From assembly GCA_001574975.1 (NCBI GenBank), contig KQ965732.1, positions 1-64,000 of the forward strand: a DNA stretch of 64,000 bases, in the 5' to 3' direction. The translations under genes and the position numbers were made by a program. Below the pieces are notes generated by a model that saw only the letters and a program-made list of their open reading frames with translations, had not been told where the DNA came from and ran no database searches. Shown piece after piece: positions 59,914-64,000 of this stretch. Each line of letters starts with the position of its first letter. The first letter of the stretch is position 1. Origin of the DNA: Gonapodya prolifera JEL478. Taxonomy: Eukaryota > Monoblepharomycota > Monoblepharidomycetes > Monoblepharidales > Gonapodyaceae.

Positions 59914-60463
59914 GTGTGCGGGGGTAGAGTGGCTGTTTTCGGCTTGTTTTTCGTGGTGAAGCGCTTTGATCAGGAAGGGTCAAACCGGCAAGGGTAAATA
60001 CAAAGCCGTGCAATGGTCGCGCCACACTTGTCCAGCATCCAAGGAAATTACGATTATACCCGCAGGTTCTCCTTCTTTGGAAAGGCGCCGAGACACCACC
60101 GTAATACATACGCCGCCCCAGTCGCCCATCTTCTGGTTATTCGATAATAGCTGTCTCGAACTGCTTCTCAGAGGCTGATGTTCGAACTAAATGACGGCAG
60201 CTCTTATAGTAGTTTTGGTCTCACCCTACAATGTAGAGTAGTGTAAACCCACCGTTGCACTCCGCTTGATTTGTTATCTTACCCCGTCGCCACACATTCA
60301 AACAATGTTAACTTACGCGACTCGCTTAGTTAATGCATTTGTGAGGAGTCCATCTCGGGAAGCTCTAGGATGATGGAGAATGGTGGAAGCACATTTCATT
60401 TGAAGCACACTTCATTTCCAAGTACTTTGTACTGTGTGCCGGAGTTCCGAACAAAATTCTGTC
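59914..60463. other. divergent intergenic region FAHD/PEX3
   Basis: About 550 bases lie between two divergent starts. The region is AT-richer than the flanking coding sequence. No motif stands out. Confidence 0.4.
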
Positions 60464-61954
60464 ATGGTCCTTTCCGCCCTGTCCTCGGCCCTCGTGCGGC
60501 ACCAGGACACCATCATCTATACCTCCGGTATCGCTGTTGCGGGCTATGTCATGGCGGGATGGCTCGCCGGGAAGATCCGCGAACTCTCCACCGTCGGGGC
60601 AGCTGATCGCGCGAGAGAGAACCTGGCACGCCGCTTCGCGCGCAACAATCAAGACACCGCGTGGGCGGCGGCCGCGCTTTTTCCGGCTGTGCTCGGACAG
60701 CTGCTCGAGGCGATGCGCGTGGAAGAGTTGACTGCCCGACTGCAGGGGAAGCAGCCCGCTGCCGTTGGAGCGGCCCGGGCAGCTTTGAGCGCGGCAGCCG
60801 CGACGGTCAGTGGGGGTGTGGATGGAAAACCTGGGTCCCCTGCTCCTGCTCCTGTCGCGGTGGAGCAACCTCTCGACAAGGATGCCAAGCTTCGCCTTTG
60901 GAATGACCTCAAAATCCTCGCCTTCGCGCGCACCCTGGCGTCCGTTTACATTTTGAACCTCCTCTCCATCCTCGTTCAGACTCAGATATGTCTGCTGGGC
61001 CGCGGATCCTACCTGGAATCCATCCTGTCAGCAGACGAGGAGACTCCCGACAAAACCGTCGTGGTGCCCGTGGCGTTCGCGGAGACGCGCCGGTCGCCGG
61101 TGGACGCACAGACCGAGAGGGAATTCCTCTCGTTCTCGTGGTACCTCATAAACGTCGGGTACCGTCCACTCCTCGAACGTGCGCGATGGGCCGTCGAGGA
61201 AACACTGGGTAACGTCGCATTGAAGCAACCCGTCACGTTTGACGATTTTGTTACATATATTGAGAACGCTCGCGCCAAAATCGAGCTGGACGAAGCCCCT
61301 TCTTCCAGCGCGTTGGGACGAGGACCAGGTGGTGCAGCTGGTACAACTCCGACAACACCTCAATTCCACGCATTTGTACAATATGTACTCCCACAGCCAG
61401 AAACTTCTGCGGAAGCAGACGTACTGGCCGCAACTTCCGGCACCCAATCCCCCACCTCTCCCACCGGCGATGTTTCCCCATCGTTGCGCCGCCTGCTCCG
61501 CGAGCTCCACCTCACCTTCACGTCCGTGGATTTTGCGGTCGCCCTGAGATCATCACTGGACGCGTCCATTGAGGTGCTGCTGTCTCAATTCAAGACCTCT
61601 ACATTCACCGGCCCCACTCAACCTCCACCTCCAGACACCCTACCAGTCGTAACAGGCGGCGACGCCTCCGCGGCGGCCCTCTCATCTCCCGCTGCAGCAT
61701 CTGCGCCAACTCTTTCCGTCCCACTTGCGACCCTCCTCCCCCGCATATCGAAGACTGTTCATACAGTGTGGTCTTCGCCTGGAGCAGGGTTAGGATTTGA
61801 GATGGGTATGATGGGGACTGGAATGGGTGGAAATCCGTACTACGAGGCGATCAGGAACGATGCGGCAGTGAGGAGCCTGGCGGCGGTGGTGTTTGCGAGG
61901 TGGGGGGAAGATGGACTGATGGAGGGGGGCGATGACATAAGGGGCGAGTTTTGA
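60464..61954 (+). CDS. PEX3: peroxisome biogenesis factor PEX3
   Basis: This is a single-exon gene of 496 aa. An N-terminal membrane anchor (~16-37, TIIYTSGIAVAGYVMAGWLA) is followed by the cytosolic helical bundle. Family blocks are WNDLKILAFARTLASVYILN, then LLSILVQTQICLLGR (the PEX19-binding face), EREFLSFSWYLINVGYRPLL and LGNVALKQPVTFDDF. PEX3 is the docking receptor for PEX19 and its membrane-protein cargo at peroxisomes and ER. Ala/Gly/Pro-rich loops near 110-130 and 380-420 lengthen it relative to yeast (441) and human (373). ATG 60464 is just before the anchor; an intron-free structure is unusual here. Confidence 0.92.
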   Translation: MVLSALSSALVRHQDTIIYTSGIAVAGYVMAGWLAGKIRELSTVGAADRARENLARRFARNNQDTAWAAAALFPAVLGQLLEAMRVEELTARLQGKQPAAVGAARAALSAAAATVSGGVDGKPGSPAPAPVAVEQPLDKDAKLRLWNDLKILAFARTLASVYILNLLSILVQTQICLLGRGSYLESILSADEETPDKTVVVPVAFAETRRSPVDAQTEREFLSFSWYLINVGYRPLLERARWAVEETLGNVALKQPVTFDDFVTYIENARAKIELDEAPSSSALGRGPGGAAGTTPTTPQFHAFVQYVLPQPETSAEADVLAATSGTQSPTSPTGDVSPSLRRLLRELHLTFTSVDFAVALRSSLDASIEVLLSQFKTSTFTGPTQPPPPDTLPVVTGGDASAAALSSPAAASAPTLSVPLATLLPRISKTVHTVWSSPGAGLGFEMGMMGTGMGGNPYYEAIRNDAAVRSLAAVVFARWGEDGLMEGGDDIRGEF

Positions 61955-62104
61955 TGGGTTTTGACGATGGTAATTGAGATTTAGAAGATTGGAATCAAAA
62001 GGAGTAAGGCAACAGTGTAATTACGTCAGAGAAATACCCAAGTGGCCACGTAACCCATTTCGCCGCGTCCTCTCAGCTCAGCAAGTTACGAAACACGATA
62101 GAAA

Positions 62105-62456
62105 ATGCCTACTCCCAAGAAGGCGAGCGAAAAGCAAAACAAGGACCAGAAGGGCAGCGAAGGTGCGATACGAAGAGCCCTTGTGTCCGGACGGCTCACC
62201 CACAACGTCTTCCATCCATCCCATCATCACAAACTCAGACGACCGCCTCTACACCAAGGGCCCGGATACCGTCGACACGACCGACACCAACCCGAAGGCC
62301 GGCAAGGAGGACCCGGGCACTTCTCTCTCTGGGGGCGCTTCCGGACTTGGAGCGGCCAGGGGTGGTGACGAAGGGGCAGCTGAGGCGCCAATTGAGAAGG
62401 GAGAGGTGGAGGAGCTTGGCGTTGGGAAAGGTGCCGGTGGATTTAGGGAGAAATGA
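62105..62456 (+). CDS. small hydrophilic protein, unknown
   Basis: Two exons are predicted, 62105-62162 and 62239-62456 (phase 1, 91 aa). The sequence is lysine-rich at the start (MPTPKKASEKQNKDQKG) and then Gly/Glu/Ala-rich without hydrophobic segments, so it is probably disordered. No family is recognised. Such small soluble proteins are often stress-related, but there is no direct evidence here. Confidence 0.5.
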
Positions 62457-62607
62457 GAGCTTTCACGTCGCGCAGTCTTCTCCATGATGTGTTTTTCGAA
62501 TGAATGAATCACGTAATTACAAAACATCGTCAGAATGTCCTTCTCGCCCACAAGTATGGAATAGATGAGGTCCCACAACCACCAAAGAAGCTCATGCAAC
62601 GAGCTTG

Positions 62608-64000
62608 CTACTCTTGCGAATCCCCCTCCGATTCAGAGTCCGACTCTGCAGTCCCATGGACATCGTCTAAACCAAAGTCAATATCTCCGCCAGAATGGAG
62701 CTCGGCCGCGGAGGGTGTGGCATCGCTTGAGGGTACTACGACCTTTGGGGCCACGAATGCTTCCGCGGACGGCACAACAATACCTCGAGCATTCATCTCT
62801 CCGTGCAACTCCTTCGAGACACGGGAAGGCAAAGCAGATTCAGCAAACTCCACCGTAAATCACTCTTTAAAGCATCTACACGTACCTCGATTTTCTCTTC
62901 CCACTGCCCCAACTCGTCTTTCCTTGCTTCCGCACGCCTCCGCCACTCGTCACGCTCCTTCTCGAGCTGCTCCGCCCGAGCTTGAAGGGCCTCGTTGGAG
63001 GCGGTCAGTGAGTTGACACGAAGCTCGAGTTGAGCGAGTGCGAGGGATTTTCTGTACACAAGACGGTCTGTGTCAGGAATTGCAGGGACAATTGGAACCC
63101 TCGATTGGCTCAGCCGCATATCGTCGCAGCTCTCCACTTTCCGCTCTCCGTCTGTTTTCCTTCAGGCCAAACCCCGAAACTATTTCACAACAACGCACCT
63201 GAGCCTACTCCTCCTCGCCGCCTCCGTGTTCTTACTCCTCCTCTTCTTTGTATCCTCGTCCACGACATCCTCTTCCTCCGTTCGTCTACGCCTCCTCCTC
63301 ACCGGTGCCAGAAGCGCCGCTAGGAGAGCTGGGTCGGCCGTGCGCAAGGGGTCATCGCGGAGACCGTGACCGGGCGCCGGGATGGGCAGGGTCAATGGCG
63401 ACTAGCCCGCCCGGATCTTATGTCAATAACCGCGACATATTCGAAAGACAGGCGGCAGCTCACCTTGTATCCAGCGTCCAAAAGAAGGAACCCTTCCTTG
63501 TCCTGAAGATGCGCGCTGTCCCCTCCGTCTGCATGCCCCTCATGGTACACGGTGTCGTGGTGACCCCTGCCGTGCGCCTGCACCTTGCACTTGCGCCCCT
63601 CATCAAAATTGTCTCTTTCGCCATCCTCATGATCCAACCCCGACACGGACCTCTTGGTTCCCCGTGGTTCATTCCCCAACGCAGCGGGTGGTCCAGGCCT
63701 ACGTATTCCCAAAGCGCGTACTTGGCCTTTCGCCGAAGAGAGGGCAAGTATGGGGTAGGCCGAACCTGCGTTTGTAGCGGAGGATGGGTACGCGGCGAGT
63801 TGCGTTGTTGGTGTGGCGGATCCTCGCTGAGAAAACGACGAGCGCGACGAGCCGGAAGAAAAAGTGGAGAGCGGGGATGTGGAAGTGAGCGAGAGGGATG
63901 GTGATGTGCGGGTGGGGTCGGAAGACGGGGGCTGAAAAATGTTACGTAATCAGATCACGCTTCTCCAAAATCGATGCACAACCCCACGACTCACCTGTGC
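62608..64000 (-). CDS. Gcn4-like bZIP transcription factor, 5' part beyond window
   Basis: Visible exons: 63995 to beyond 64000, 63464-63931, 63199-63401, 62886-63051 and 62608-62811. The start lies outside the window. A Ser/Thr/Pro-rich region precedes the basic region KKRRSKNTEAARRSRLRRK, which contains the Gcn4/CPC1 DNA-contact motif NTEAARRSR. An intron (63052-63198) cuts it just before the zipper ALAQLELRVNSLTASNEALQ. After the zipper a further charged helix and an acidic tail (GGDIDFGLDDVHG, then ESDSESEGDSQE) follow. Gcn4-type factors bind TGACTCA-like sites and control amino-acid starvation genes; in yeast the bZIP is C-terminal, whereas here ~90 residues follow it. Confidence 0.85.

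Noticed and set aside
62848-62885. 38-bp intron ending just before TTTGCTGAATC in the bZIP gene
   Set aside because: This is shorter than any other intron here. An acceptor 36 bp further on gives a 74-bp intron in the same phase.

Overview
The window looks like nuclear DNA of a zoosporic (chytrid-type) fungus. The genes are intron-rich with short GT-AG introns, mostly 45-130 bp. They include fungus-specific proteins (a Chs7-like chitin synthase chaperone, a Gcn4-like bZIP, a mitofissin/Atg44 homologue) and also a CCDC42/CFAP73-type ciliary coiled-coil protein, which fungi keep only if they swim with a flagellum. Nothing looks bacterial or organellar. I predict about 34 protein-coding genes, tightly packed on both strands. 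No rRNA, tRNA or CRISPR was seen. Exon positions come from reading splice sites, phase and family conservation by eye. I checked for most multi-exon genes that the exon lengths sum to whole codons. Layout, left to right. 1-1858: decayed sequence, with a Ty3/gypsy reverse-transcriptase fossil and an ankyrin-repeat gene remnant between two near-identical ~130-165 bp direct repeats. 2655-15089 (plus strand): 2-hydroxychromene-2-carboxylate isomerase, a long acidic coiled-coil protein, a CorA-like membrane protein, a HAPSTR1-like protein, an unknown multi-pass membrane protein, a DUF3445 haem-dependent N-demethylase-like protein and a MATE exporter. 15427-24266 (minus): an LEA2-like membrane protein, the CCDC42/CFAP73 protein, a J-protein, a CD2BP2/Lin1 splicing factor, the AAA+ ATPase Rvb2 and a small four-helix membrane protein. 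24341-39573 is mixed: GLE1, VPS54, NXT/p15, CHS7, a Gfd2/YDR514C-like nuclease-fold protein, a SAM-domain protein and the decapping scavenger DcpS. 39659-46920 (minus): an LSH/HELLS-type SNF2 remodeller, an alpha/beta hydrolase, RNase P/MRP subunit POP4 and the Atg44-like mitofissin. 46919-64000: a hypothetical protein, a DEP-domain protein, an extended cysteamine (thiol) dioxygenase, a peroxisomal-type enoyl-CoA isomerase with micro-exons, a GATA factor, an FAH-domain hydrolase, PEX3, a small hydrophilic protein and a Gcn4-like bZIP factor that runs off the right edge. Shared themes: mRNA export and turnover (GLE1, NXT, the Gfd2-like protein, DcpS) lie within 15 kb. Peroxisome biology appears twice near the right end (enoyl-CoA isomerase with a PTS1-like tail, and PEX3). 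Mitochondria are represented by the mitofissin and by an FAH-family enzyme with a presequence-like start. No operons are expected. Several gene pairs are divergent or convergent with very short gaps, so shared promoters are likely.
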